A program made the translations under genes and the position numbers. From Winogradskyella psychrotolerans (GTDB taxonomy: Bacteria > Bacteroidota > Bacteroidia > Flavobacteriales > Flavobacteriaceae), in NCBI RefSeq assembly GCF_018860545.1, contig NZ_JAHKPN010000011.1:62001-126000 (forward strand): 64,000 nt of DNA. The letters run 5' to 3'. Shown here piece by piece: positions 37,439 to 46,045 of this stretch (positions are counted from its first letter, which is position 1; the number at the start of each line of letters is the position of its first letter). The notes under the pieces were generated by a model that saw nothing but the letters and a program-made list of their open reading frames with translations, was not told the origin of the DNA and did no database searches.

Positions 37439-39235
37439 TTAAAGTTTATTACGTTTACGGTCCACCTCTTTTAAATAGATTTTACGCAATCTTAAAGAAT
37501 TTGGTGTTACTTCAACATACTCATCTTTCTGAATATATTCTAAAGCTTCTTCTAAAGAAAACTTAATTGCTGGTACAATCTTAGCTTTATCATCTGCTCC
37601 AGAACTACGAACGTTACTTTGCTTCTTAGCTTTAGTAATGTTCACAGACATATCATCTTGACGAGAGTTCTCACCAATAACTTGTCCTTCATAAATATTT
37701 TCACCAGGCTCAACGAAGAATTTACCTCTATCCTGCAATTTATCAATTGAGTAAGGAATCGCTGTTCCGTTTTCCATAGAAATTAAAGATCCAGAAATAC
37801 GTCCAGGAATTTCACCTTTAAGAGGTTGGTATTCTTTAAAACGGTGTGCCATAATGGCCTCACCAGCAGTCGCTGTTAGTAATTGATTACGTAAACCAAT
37901 GATACCACGAGAAGGAATCATAAATTCACATACCATACGCTCACCCTTAGTTACCATACTTAATAACTCTCCTTTACGCTTAGTTACAAACTCTACAGCT
38001 CTACCAGAAACAGTTTCTGGAAGGTCAATAGTTAACTCTTCAATTGGCTCACATTTTACACCATCAATTTCTTTGATGATAACTTGTGGTTGTCCAATTT
38101 GTAATTCATAACCTTCACGACGCATGGTTTCGATTAATACCGATAAGTGTAAAACTCCACGTCCAAAAACCATAAATTTATCTGCAGTAGCCGTTTCACC
38201 TAAACGAAGTGCTAAGTTTTTCTCTAATTCTTTTTCTAAACGATCTTTAATATGACGAGACGTTACAAACTTTCCGTCTTTTCCGAAGAAAGGAGAATCG
38301 TTAATGGTAAATAACATACTCATTGTTGGCTCATCGATAGCAATCGATTTTAAACCTTCAGGATTTTCAAAATCAGCAATAGTATCACCAATCTCAAAAC
38401 CTTCAACACCAACAACTGCACAGATATCACCAGTTTGTACGCTTTCTACCTTTTTACGCCCTAAACCTTCAAAAATAAATACTTCTTTAATTCTGCTCTT
38501 TGTAACAGAACCATCTCTTTTTACTAATGAAATTTGCTGACCTTCTGAAATAATTCCTCTTTGCACTCTACCAATCGCAATACGACCAGTAAAATTAGAG
38601 AAATCTAAAGAGGTAATTAACATTTGAGTAGATCCTTCTGGAAAAACAGGTTCTGGTACATGCTCGATAACCATATCTAATAATGGCTCAATATTGGTCG
38701 TTTCATTTTTCCAATCGTCACTCATCCAGTTGTTTTTCGCTGAACCGTAAACTGTTGGAAAATCTAACTGCCACTCTTCAGCACCAAGTTCAAACATTAA
38801 GTCAAAAACCTTTTCATGTACCTCATCAGGAGTACAGTTTTCTTTATCAACTTTATTTACAACAACACAAGGCTTTAAACCTAAGTCAATCGCCTTTTGT
38901 AATACAAAACGTGTTTGTGGCATAGGACCTTCAAAGGCATCTACCAATAATACAACACCATCAGCCATATTTAACACACGCTCTACTTCACCTCCGAAAT
39001 CCGCGTGACCTGGTGTATCAATAATGTTAATCTTAGTATCCTTGTAAATAACAGAAACGTTTTTAGAAGTAATTGTAATACCTCTTTCACGTTCTAGATC
39101 ATTATTATCTAAAATAAGATCTCCTGTGTTTTCGTTTTCACGAAACAATTGACAGTGATACATAATCTTATCTACCAATGTTGTTTTACCGTGATCGACG
39201 TGTGCAATAATTGCAATATTTTTAATCTTAGCCAT
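37439..39235 (-). CDS. typA: Ribosome-associated GTPase TypA/BipA
   Basis: 598 aa translational GTPase. G1 AHVDHGKTT near residue 11, switch region RERGITITSKN, G3 DTPGHADFGGE and G4 NKVDKENC. Domains II and III follow, then the BipA-specific C-terminal domain (EFVTKRKGELLSMVTKGERMVCEFMIPSRGIIGLRN). It acts on the ribosome during growth at low temperature and stress. Monocistronic, with a TACATTTG promoter box 25 bp upstream and a strong terminator downstream. Confidence 0.97.
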   Translation of the reverse strand: MAKIKNIAIIAHVDHGKTTLVDKIMYHCQLFRENENTGDLILDNNDLERERGITITSKNVSVIYKDTKINIIDTPGHADFGGEVERVLNMADGVVLLVDAFEGPMPQTRFVLQKAIDLGLKPCVVVNKVDKENCTPDEVHEKVFDLMFELGAEEWQLDFPTVYGSAKNNWMSDDWKNETTNIEPLLDMVIEHVPEPVFPEGSTQMLITSLDFSNFTGRIAIGRVQRGIISEGQQISLVKRDGSVTKSRIKEVFIFEGLGRKKVESVQTGDICAVVGVEGFEIGDTIADFENPEGLKSIAIDEPTMSMLFTINDSPFFGKDGKFVTSRHIKDRLEKELEKNLALRLGETATADKFMVFGRGVLHLSVLIETMRREGYELQIGQPQVIIKEIDGVKCEPIEELTIDLPETVSGRAVEFVTKRKGELLSMVTKGERMVCEFMIPSRGIIGLRNQLLTATAGEAIMAHRFKEYQPLKGEIPGRISGSLISMENGTAIPYSIDKLQDRGKFFVEPGENIYEGQVIGENSRQDDMSVNITKAKKQSNVRSSGADDKAKIVPAIKFSLEEALEYIQKDEYVEVTPNSLRLRKIYLKEVDRKRNKL

Positions 39236-39259
39236 AACTGATGCTGATTTTTAAGCGTG

Positions 39260-39267
39260 CAAATGTA
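39260..39267 (-). promoter_or_regulatory. Promoter -7 box for typA
   Basis: The minus strand reads TACATTTG, fitting TAnnTTTG, with the typA ATG 24 bp downstream. No clear -33 TTTG at 17-23 bp spacing. Confidence 0.5.
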
Positions 39268-39446
39268 CGGTTAATTCTTGTTTTTCCGTTAATTATATGT
39301 TATAATTTCATAATCAAATAATTTGAAGTCGTATCTTTCGTTATACAATTGATTAACAGCGTAAGATCTATCCTACTAAACCAATCCCTAATTAGGTCAT
39401 TACCACTGCATTTCGCAGGTAAATCATAACTCTAAAAATAAAACAA

Positions 39447-39806
39447 ATGCACACCCTAAGCAAATACACCAAATTTATACCGTACCTCTATTTTTTATCG
39501 GTAATAACGTATTGGTTTACAACTATTAATCAAACCGAAGGCATTTCTGCTTATCCGATATTATTGTTTGGTATCCCATTTTTATGGCAACTCATTAAAC
39601 CTAATCGAAATTTAAATTTTTCTTTAGGAACTATATTTGTCTGTTTATCGTCATACTTAATTTTAGCCTACGTATTTGATTGGCTAAATATTATTCACTG
39701 GACAGAAACATCGAAAAGACTATTATTTTACGGAGGAATTTTAGTTGTTGGTAATTTTATAATGTCGCTTTGGATTGTACGAAATAGTATTAAAAAGGAG
39801 TTCTAA
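39447..39806 (+). CDS. Small four-helix membrane protein of unknown function
   Basis: 119 aa, not recognised. Four hydrophobic segments are clear: about 10-28, 35-50, 58-78 and 92-112, with a positively charged C-terminus (RNSIKKEF). There are no motifs beyond the helices. It is followed by another unrecognised gene and then kdsA, all on the plus strand. A real gene is likely because the frame is long for its AT content and starts with ATG. Confidence 0.7.
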   Translation: MHTLSKYTKFIPYLYFLSVITYWFTTINQTEGISAYPILLFGIPFLWQLIKPNRNLNFSLGTIFVCLSSYLILAYVFDWLNIIHWTETSKRLLFYGGILVVGNFIMSLWIVRNSIKKEF

Positions 39807-39923
39807 TTAAAAGCTAAAGACGGTATCGATTTTTTTCTTTAGGAATAATTATCGTGCACATGTCGCAGCTTATTTACATTTAAAATAATTATATTTAGAG
39901 CTTAATGTTTTAAACCTGAAGCT

Positions 39924-40466
39924 TTGGATACTAGTTTTATTCATAATTATAGACAACTGCAAGTAGTTGTGTGTATACTATTACTACCAACATTATTTGC
40001 ATGCCCTTCAGATAATGATTGCACAAAAACAATCACTATTCCACAAGTTTATTTTGTAGGAAACCAAAGCTACACGCAAGACATCACACAAGAGGTTCCT
40101 TGTGATTACCCTGAACCTACAGAACCCGAAATTATTGAAGCGCCTGTTTTAGAAAATTTCACATACGAAATACTGAGTTTTAATTACGAACCATACACCG
40201 ATACTAACACAACACGTGTTCAATATGAAATTCAGCTGAATAATCATAATAATTACGATGTCATTGGGATACCTATTTTGACTGCCTATGATGGTCATAT
40301 AGAATTTTCAGGAAACCTTTCCGCAGAAGCAGATGAACCTTGTAATGAAATTTCAGCAAATTCTAGTTGCATTTTATCTTTTAATAAAGAATATCCAGTA
40401 GACCCAGCAATTCCTCCATCATCTACTTATCAAATTGTTAATGTTGAATATGTTGTAATCAATTAA
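39924..40466 (+). CDS. Putative lipoprotein of unknown function
   Basis: About 180 aa, not recognised. Near the N-terminus VVVCILLLPTLFAC gives a hydrophobic signal ending in a lipobox-like cysteine. The rest is polar, with Pro- and Glu-rich stretches (EPTEPEIIEAP) and Ile/Tyr strands as in a small beta-sandwich, and several cysteines (CTKT, CDYP, CNEIS, SCIL). No ATG is available; the first usable codon is TTG 39924, so the start is uncertain. It probably faces the periplasm. Confidence 0.6.
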   Translation: MDTSFIHNYRQLQVVVCILLLPTLFACPSDNDCTKTITIPQVYFVGNQSYTQDITQEVPCDYPEPTEPEIIEAPVLENFTYEILSFNYEPYTDTNTTRVQYEIQLNNHNNYDVIGIPILTAYDGHIEFSGNLSAEADEPCNEISANSSCILSFNKEYPVDPAIPPSSTYQIVNVEYVVIN

Positions 40467-40558
40467 CATTTTAGTATTTAAAGGTTGTCTCTCTTTGACC
40501 TCCTAAAGTTATCGTTATATAGTATATTTGCACACTAAACATACTCATAGATACCGTT

Positions 40559-41377
40559 ATGGATTTGACATATATACCTAAAATAAAACACACTGATTCT
40601 AACAACTTCTTTCTCCTTTGTGGTCCTTGCGCTATTGAAGGTGAAGATATGGCATTGCGTATTGCTGAAAACGTTGTAAAAATCACGGATAAACTTGAAA
40701 TTCCTTACGTCTTTAAAGGTAGTTTTAAAAAAGCCAATCGAAGTAGAATTGACAGTTTTACAGGTATTGGAAATGAAAAGGCCTTAAAAATTCTGAGAAA
40801 AGTTTCTGAAACTTTTGATGTGCCTACAGTAACTGATATACATGAAGTATCTGATGCTGCCATGGCTGCAGAATATGTGGATGTTTTACAAATTCCTGCG
40901 TTTTTAGTACGACAAACCGATTTGGTAGTTGCTGCTGCCGAAACTGGAAAGGTTGTTAATCTAAAGAAAGGACAATTTATGAGTCCTGAAGCGATGAAAC
41001 ATGCGGTTCAAAAAGTAAAAGATGCTGGTAACGAAAACGCTTGGATTACGGATAGAGGAACTATGTTTGGATACCAAGATATGATTGTCGATTTTAGAGG
41101 TATTCCAACCATGCGTCAATATGCACCAACAGTATTAGATGTTACACATTCACTGCAACAACCCAATCAAAGTATTGGTGTTACAGGTGGGCGACCAGAT
41201 ATGATTGAAACTATAGCTAGAGCTGGAGTTGTAAATAACGTCGATGGTTTATTTATAGAAACCCATTTTGATCCTGCTAATGCAAAAAGTGACGGAGCCA
41301 ATATGTTGCACTTAGATAATCTAGAAAGCTTATTATCTAATTTAGTTGCTATTAGAAAAACCACACATAGTTTATAA
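40559..41377 (+). CDS. kdsA: 3-deoxy-8-phosphooctulonate synthase
   Basis: 272 aa TIM barrel of the DAHP/KDO8P synthase family. It joins arabinose 5-phosphate with phosphoenolpyruvate for lipopolysaccharide Kdo. GPCAIEG, KGSFKKANRSR, TDIHE, LQIPAFLVRQTDLV, KKGQFMSPEAM and the C-terminal HFDPANAKSDGANML are characteristic KdsA signatures. Length is normal. Eight bases downstream a GNAT gene begins, probably in the same transcript. Confidence 0.97.
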   Translation: MDLTYIPKIKHTDSNNFFLLCGPCAIEGEDMALRIAENVVKITDKLEIPYVFKGSFKKANRSRIDSFTGIGNEKALKILRKVSETFDVPTVTDIHEVSDAAMAAEYVDVLQIPAFLVRQTDLVVAAAETGKVVNLKKGQFMSPEAMKHAVQKVKDAGNENAWITDRGTMFGYQDMIVDFRGIPTMRQYAPTVLDVTHSLQQPNQSIGVTGGRPDMIETIARAGVVNNVDGLFIETHFDPANAKSDGANMLHLDNLESLLSNLVAIRKTTHSL

Positions 41378-41384
41378 CATAAGT

Positions 41385-41858
41385 TTGAACAAATCTATAG
41401 AAATACGACAAGCTACTTTAGAAGATATTCCTGAAATCACTTCACTTTTCAGAAATACAATTACGCATATTAATAAGAAGCATTATTCCGAAAATCAGAT
41501 TATTGCTTGGGCTTCTGGTGCTAATGATACAGAAGAATGGGAAAAGCGCATCATGAAACTTTATTTCATTGTTGCGGAAATCAAAACTAATGTGGTTGGT
41601 TTTGCCTACCTAAAAAATGGCAATTATTTAGATGGCCTTTTTGTACATAAAGACTATCAACGTCAAGGTATAGGATCAAAATTATTACGAATTATAGAAT
41701 CTCAAGTGATGATGAATGATTTTGAGGTCTTAAAATCAGATGTCAGCAAAACAGCTTTACCATTTTTCGATAATAAATATTTTGAAGTATTAAAAAAACA
41801 AAAGAAGATTGTAAAAGGTGTTGGCTTCGAAAATTACCTGGTAGAAAAGCAATTCTAA
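41385..41858 (+). CDS. GNAT-family N-acetyltransferase
   Basis: About 157 aa. The acetyl-CoA loop DYQRQGIGSKLL is clear, preceded by FAYLKNGNYLDGLFVH and followed by the usual PFFDNKYFEVLKKQ strand-helix. The start is TTG at 41385, giving an N-terminus NKSIEIRQATLEDIPEI typical of the family, 8 bp after the kdsA stop. An ATG-less frame upstream to 41346 overlaps kdsA and is less likely. Substrate unknown. Confidence 0.88.
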   Translation: MNKSIEIRQATLEDIPEITSLFRNTITHINKKHYSENQIIAWASGANDTEEWEKRIMKLYFIVAEIKTNVVGFAYLKNGNYLDGLFVHKDYQRQGIGSKLLRIIESQVMMNDFEVLKSDVSKTALPFFDNKYFEVLKKQKKIVKGVGFENYLVEKQF

Positions 41859-41892
41859 TCAAACAAATTCAAAGCTAAAACAGGCTGTAGCT

Positions 41893-42495
41893 CTAGTGAT
41901 ATTTAAAAGCCTTTACTCCTGCTTCAATTTCTAAATCAAGATAGTTCACGCTTGGCACAATTGGGCATGAATACTTCTCATTATATGCACACATTGGATT
42001 GTATGCTGAATTGAAATCTATCTCAATTGTATTACCTTTTGGTATCTGTAAATCAATATAACGCCCTCCTCCATACGTTGACGTGCCATTGGTATGATCT
42101 AAAAAAGGTAGAAATAAATAATCTTTATAACCTTCAGTTTCCATTAATTCTTCACCTTGATAAGCATTTAGTTGATACGATTTTCCTTTTAGTTCAAAAG
42201 TTAAAACTCCTAAAACCCGCTCTTTTGACAAACGTTCTGTATTGGTTTTCATATGAAACCATTCGCTATTTGGCGTCCGCTTTAAAGTTGCTGTAACAAC
42301 AAATGTAGAATCATAAGGAAAGAATTCTAAACCTTCAAAGTTTTTTAAATCCTTTGCTTTTAAAGGCGATCTTGAGGCATCCTTAAATTCATCATTCATC
42401 TTTCTTTGAAACGGAGTTTCATCACCTATCATCTTTTTTCTTTCGGTACAACCAAAGGAAACTATTACTAATAAAAACAATACCAAATTCTTCAT
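41893..42495 (-). CDS. DUF1684 lipoprotein
   Basis: 200 aa. The lipoprotein signal MKNLVLFLLVIVSFGC is followed by the DUF1684 pattern: PFQRKMNDEFKD, SPLKAKDLKNFEGLEFFPYDS, FELKGKSYQLNAYQ, FLPFLDHTNGTSTYGGGRYIDL and FNSAYNPMCAYNEKYSCPIVP. The GGGRYIDL and NPMCAY-CP motifs are intact. Function of the family is not established. A TATTTTTG box lies on the minus strand at 42515-42522. Confidence 0.9.
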   Translation of the reverse strand: MKNLVLFLLVIVSFGCTERKKMIGDETPFQRKMNDEFKDASRSPLKAKDLKNFEGLEFFPYDSTFVVTATLKRTPNSEWFHMKTNTERLSKERVLGVLTFELKGKSYQLNAYQGEELMETEGYKDYLFLPFLDHTNGTSTYGGGRYIDLQIPKGNTIEIDFNSAYNPMCAYNEKYSCPIVPSVNYLDLEIEAGVKAFKYH

Positions 42496-42611
42496 TTCTA
42501 ATCAATTTAGAATTCAAAAATACAATATCTAGAATTTCATAATAACTAATAAAAGATATTTTATAGCTTACATTTTATAATTATCTGTATTAATTGTAAT
42601 TTTATATACCT

Positions 42612-43586
42612 ATGAAAGATTTAGATGTATTAATTATCGGAGCAGGCCCAATAGGAATTGCTTGCGCTTTAGAATGTAAAAAACGAGGATGGGAGTATAC
42701 TATTATTGAAAAAGGAGCTTTGACCAATTCCTTATTCAATTACCCACTAAATATGACTTTTTTTTCAACTTCAGAAAAATTAGAAATTGATGACATTCCT
42801 TTCATCAGTAACAACCCTAAACCCACTAGAAATGAAGCTTTAGAATATTACAGACGCGTTTCAACCTCAAATAATCTGAATATTAAGCTTTATGAAAAAG
42901 TGATAGACATCAGTAAAACAAAAGCCGGTTTTATAATTGAATCAGATAAAGCCCACTATCAAAGTAAGAAAGTAATTATCGCAACAGGCTTTTATGACAT
43001 TCCGAATTTACTCAATGTACCTGGTGAGGATTTACCAAAAGTGTTCCATTATTATAAGGAAGCACATCCATTTACGCTTCAGAATATTGCCGTTGTAGGC
43101 GCAAGTAATTCGTCAGTGGATGCAGCATTAGAAATTTACAGAAAAGGCGGCAACGTGACCATGATTGTGCGAGGTGATGCTATTGGAGACCGAGTTAAAT
43201 ATTGGGTAAAACCAGATATTTTGAATCGAATTGAAGAAGGAAGCATTAAGGTCTATTTTAATTCAGAAATTAAAAAAATTACACCTTCCGAAGTTATTTT
43301 AACCACTCCAAATGGTGAAAAAGCAATCGATAACGATTATGTGATTGCATTGACTGGCTATAAACCAAATTTTAAGTTTTTGGAAAAAGCAGGAATTGAA
43401 TTCTCAGAGGATGGTAAATCCATTCCTAATTACAATTCAAAAACTATGGAATCTAATATTGAAGGTCTTTATTTAGCAGGAGTCATTTGTGGTGGTAAGG
43501 AAACTCATAAATGGTTTATTGAAAACTCTAGAATCCATGCAAAAATGATTGCTGAACATTTAGAACAAAACATGTCAGACGTATAA
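42612..43586 (+). CDS. YpdA-like FAD/NAD(P)-dependent disulfide reductase
   Basis: 324 aa. N-terminal FAD-binding LIIGAGPIGIACALEC and a second dinucleotide fold with VVGASNSSVDAALEIYRKGG, with VIALTGYKPNFKFL toward the end. It lacks the CxxC of thioredoxin reductase and keeps FFSTSEKLEIDDIPF, as in YpdA (putative bacillithiol disulfide reductase). Such enzymes are thought to reduce low-molecular-weight disulfides with NADPH. Monocistronic, facing a convergent Lrp-type regulator. Confidence 0.88.
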   Translation: MKDLDVLIIGAGPIGIACALECKKRGWEYTIIEKGALTNSLFNYPLNMTFFSTSEKLEIDDIPFISNNPKPTRNEALEYYRRVSTSNNLNIKLYEKVIDISKTKAGFIIESDKAHYQSKKVIIATGFYDIPNLLNVPGEDLPKVFHYYKEAHPFTLQNIAVVGASNSSVDAALEIYRKGGNVTMIVRGDAIGDRVKYWVKPDILNRIEEGSIKVYFNSEIKKITPSEVILTTPNGEKAIDNDYVIALTGYKPNFKFLEKAGIEFSEDGKSIPNYNSKTMESNIEGLYLAGVICGGKETHKWFIENSRIHAKMIAEHLEQNMSDV

Positions 43587-43625
43587 AAGGTATATCTCAA
43601 TAAATTGAAACTGGTTCAGCTACAA

Positions 43626-44069
43626 TTATGTTAACGGCTTAACCTCACTATATTTAATAACATGAGACAACACAATCTGTGTTTTGGTTTCACCATAACT
43701 AATCAATTGGTCTATGAAAACCTCCAAATGTTTTTGATTTTTCAGCACCACTTCCATGACTATATTTTCGTTGCCTGTAATACGATAACAGTTAACTACC
43801 TCATCGTAAGTCTTTACCTTTTCTAAAAACGGTTTGAGCATCCCCATGAATGCCCGAAGCGTAATTAAAGCTTTAAGTTGATAACCAGCTTCAAAGGGTG
43901 AAACGAATGTCGTATAACCTTGTATAATTTCGGCATCCTCCATCTTTTTAATACGCTCAGAAACAGCAGGAGACGTGATTCCAACACGTCTACCTATTTC
44001 CGCATTTGACATGCGCGCATTCTGCTGTAAGCATTTTAAAATCTTCCAATTTAAATTATCAATACTCAT
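43626..44069 (-). CDS. Lrp/AsnC-family transcriptional regulator
   Basis: 147 aa. N-terminal helix-turn-helix (NLNWKILKCLQQNARMSNAEIGRRVGITSPAVSERIKKMEDAEIIQGY) and a C-terminal RAM ligand-binding domain (KALITLRAFMG, YRITGNENIVMEVVLKN). These regulators form octamers and often sense amino acids. The gene is divergent from the plus-strand gene at 44187, which it could regulate, but no defined operator was found. Confidence 0.94.
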   Translation of the reverse strand: MSIDNLNWKILKCLQQNARMSNAEIGRRVGITSPAVSERIKKMEDAEIIQGYTTFVSPFEAGYQLKALITLRAFMGMLKPFLEKVKTYDEVVNCYRITGNENIVMEVVLKNQKHLEVFIDQLISYGETKTQIVLSHVIKYSEVKPLT

Positions 44070-44186
44070 TTAAAGAAATTTAACTAAATAAACACATATT
44101 CTAAAGTAAATATACATAATTACTTTAATTATTAAAGTGAACTTTAAATTTTAGTGCTTAATTTCGTATCAATTGCTATTGAAATT

Positions 44187-44582
44187 ATGAGTTACCACCT
44201 ACCATCTCATTTATCTGATTTGCCTATTTATAAAAAGGCCATGGATATTATTGTGCTTTCCAGAAGTATATCGACTTATCTTAACCAAGATTTGGCGTAT
44301 CTAAACGCGGATGGCTCTGAGGATCATCATATTTATTTCTCAGGTGATATTGTTCAACAATCTTCAAATCTAGCACCACAAATTATTAACGTAGAACAAG
44401 AAAGTTGTTCGGATAAAAAAAGTAAGCACCTAGAAAGTTTAGATTACTTAACCACCCGTTTATACAGCAATTGTAAACGATTAGAAAAATCGAATAGCAA
44501 TGGTAGAGATTATTTGCCTATTCTACGTGGTGAATTAAAAAAATTCAGAAAATTGCAACGGACTTGGATGTTGACACTTTAA
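44187..44582 (+). CDS. Helical protein of unknown function
   Basis: 131 aa, not firmly recognised. The sequence is helix-rich with LPIYKKAMDIIVLSRSISTYL, an acidic middle and a basic C-terminus GELKKFRKLQRTWMLTL. It vaguely recalls four-helix-bundle (23S rRNA intervening-sequence type) proteins. I start at the ATG giving MSYHLPSHLSDLP. The upstream 11 codons to 44154 look like leader DNA. Divergent from the Lrp-family gene and convergent with the helicase-domain gene, only 4 bp away. Confidence 0.7.
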   Translation: MSYHLPSHLSDLPIYKKAMDIIVLSRSISTYLNQDLAYLNADGSEDHHIYFSGDIVQQSSNLAPQIINVEQESCSDKKSKHLESLDYLTTRLYSNCKRLEKSNSNGRDYLPILRGELKKFRKLQRTWMLTL

Positions 44583-44586
44583 GCTA

Positions 44587-45201
44587 TTATTTCTGCGTAA
44601 TAACCTGTGCATTACTCATAAAATTATTCTGATAGTTCTTAATTTTAGAATACATCTCATCTGCAATAATTACAAATTGACACTTACTCACACTCTCAGA
44701 TAATCTTAAAATGAGATTATACGCATTATTTCGACCTAAATAATCAGCATCTTCAATAGCAAATAACTGAACCTCCCCTAAATGAATGCCATTTAAAAAA
44801 TATAACTTACTTAATCGCGCAGGAGTTGCAATTACGATATCTTGACCGTAATAAACTTCTGTTTTTTGTTTTTCAATATCATATTCATCATAAAGGGCAT
44901 ATACTCTTAAGTCCGTATTTTTAGTAAATCTTTCAAACTCATCTTTTAAAGCTAAGACTTCCGCTTTATCTTTTGCAACGATAATAGCACGCGGAGAATC
45001 CTCAAACGCTGCGGCTTTTAATTTGTGAATCGTTGCAATAATGAGTGCCGTGGTTTTTCCCTTTCCTTTTGGGGCTATGACATACGCATCTGAACCACCT
45101 TTAATAATAGGTAGTACTTTTTTCTGAAAAGGATTTGAAGTTTCAAAACCTGCGTTTTCTAAAGATGCTTTTAATAAAGGGTGTAGTTTTTTGAAAGACA
45201 T
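44587..45201 (-). CDS. Lone DEAD-box-like helicase N-terminal domain
   Basis: 204 aa, one RecA-like domain only. Q-motif-like NPFQKKVLPIIKGG, motif I APKGKGKTT (43-51), Ia-like IIVAKDKAEVLALKDEF, ATPARLSKL and a degenerate motif II IEDADY. SAT-like motif III and the whole helicase C-terminal domain are absent, and no continuation exists downstream because the neighbouring gene starts 4 bp away. It may bind RNA or ATP without unwinding. It follows the sigma-factor gene by 59 bp on the same strand. Confidence 0.8.
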   Translation of the reverse strand: MSFKKLHPLLKASLENAGFETSNPFQKKVLPIIKGGSDAYVIAPKGKGKTTALIIATIHKLKAAAFEDSPRAIIVAKDKAEVLALKDEFERFTKNTDLRVYALYDEYDIEKQKTEVYYGQDIVIATPARLSKLYFLNGIHLGEVQLFAIEDADYLGRNNAYNLILRLSESVSKCQFVIIADEMYSKIKNYQNNFMSNAQVITQK

Positions 45202-45260
45202 TGTCGTTATTATAAAAATAAGGCGATTAGTAATTTAACCTTGAAGCCTCAAAGATACTA

Positions 45261-45800
45261 TTAATGACAAACTTTACAGTCTGCTTTGTCTTGTATTTCT
45301 CCAACCAAATGACCTTCATCATTCATAACAAAACCACAACAATCCATAAAGCCTTGAGCTATTTGCTGTCTGGCACGTTGAATTTGAGATTTTACGGTTG
45401 GCAAGGATAAGTGTAATTGATTAGCCACCTCTTGTTGTTTCAGTCCTTTTATGTCTGACAAAAACAAAGGGTCTCTATATTTTTTAGGTAAGCTTTTTAT
45501 AATGCCTCTCAAACAATCTTGCTCAGAATGTTCCATTGGTTCTGAATCCGCTTCTAATTCCAATTCCTCAACCGGCAATTCTTTTTTATTTTTTCTGAAA
45601 TGATCTAAAATCGTATAACGTGCTATAGAGAATAACCACGATTTTAGCTTATGTTCATCTTTTAAAGTATGTAGTTTGGTATGTACCTTAATGAAGGTTT
45701 CTTGAAGCAGATCTTCTGTTATCGATGTGTTTTTCACCTTACTTAAAATAAAGTGTTTCACATCGTCCGCATAAATTCCCCAAACTTCTTTTGTAGTCAT
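45261..45800 (-). CDS. SigZ-like RNA polymerase sigma factor with Cys-rich tail
   Basis: 179 aa, ECF-type sigma factor. Region 2 has EDLLQETFIKVHTKLHTLKDEHKLKSWLFSIARYTILDHFRKN. Region 4 has LPKKYRDPLFLSDIKGLKQQEVANQLHLSLPTVKSQIQRARQQI. After region 4 comes a 29-residue tail with C154, C155, C175 and C178 (DCCGF ... DCKVCH), which could bind metal or respond to redox. No anti-sigma gene is adjacent. A metallothionein-like mini-gene lies 59 bp upstream in the same orientation. Confidence 0.9.
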   Translation of the reverse strand: MTTKEVWGIYADDVKHFILSKVKNTSITEDLLQETFIKVHTKLHTLKDEHKLKSWLFSIARYTILDHFRKNKKELPVEELELEADSEPMEHSEQDCLRGIIKSLPKKYRDPLFLSDIKGLKQQEVANQLHLSLPTVKSQIQRARQQIAQGFMDCCGFVMNDEGHLVGEIQDKADCKVCH

Positions 45801-45859
45801 AATCTAAAGTAATTAAAATTAGTTCGGACACAAAATGTCGTATCCGAACTAACACTAAT

Positions 45860-45961
45860 TTAACAGTTGCAATTGTTGCACGTACAGTTTTCGCAGGTAC
45901 AGTTGTTACAATTTCCTTTTGAGCAACCATCACAGTTGCAGTTACATTCTATATTTTTCAT
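45860..45961 (-). CDS. Metallothionein-like cysteine-rich mini-protein
   Basis: A complete 33-codon frame begins ATG AAA AAT ATA GAA and ends TAA. Eleven residues are cysteines: 6, 8, 10, 13, 18, 21, 23, 26, 28, 31 and 33. They are arranged in CxC and CxxC units separated almost only by Asn, Gly, Thr, Asp and Glu. There are no aromatic or long hydrophobic residues, as in metallothioneins, so metal binding is the obvious inference. It precedes the sigma-factor gene by 59 bp on the same strand and probably shares its transcript. No named family could be assigned by eye. Confidence 0.75.
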   Translation of the reverse strand: MKNIECNCNCDGCSKGNCNNCTCENCTCNNCNC

Positions 45962-45987
45962 AATTTCTAATTTTTATGTTCATATAA

Positions 45988-46016
45988 TAGACGAGAAAGG
46001 TTGAAAAAAGATGCAA
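45988..46016 (-). promoter_or_regulatory. Possible ECF-type promoter before the Cys-rich gene
   Basis: On the minus strand TTGCATC (46010-46016), a 16-bp spacer and CGTCTA (45988-45993) resemble an ECF sigma -35/-10 pair, about 27 bp before the ATG at 45961. If the SigZ-like factor recognises it, the operon would be autoregulated. This rests on one sequence only. Confidence 0.33.
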
Positions 46017-46045
46017 AAAAATGTAACTATTTTTTAAAAATGGAA

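Noticed and set aside
40471-40686. Minus-strand frame over the kdsA start
   Set aside because: Overlaps the well-supported start of kdsA and has no family features.
45739-45933. Minus-strand frame overlapping the sigma factor start and the Cys-rich gene
   Set aside because: Out of phase with both. The Cys-rich frame at 45860-45961 has the far more convincing composition and its own ATG.
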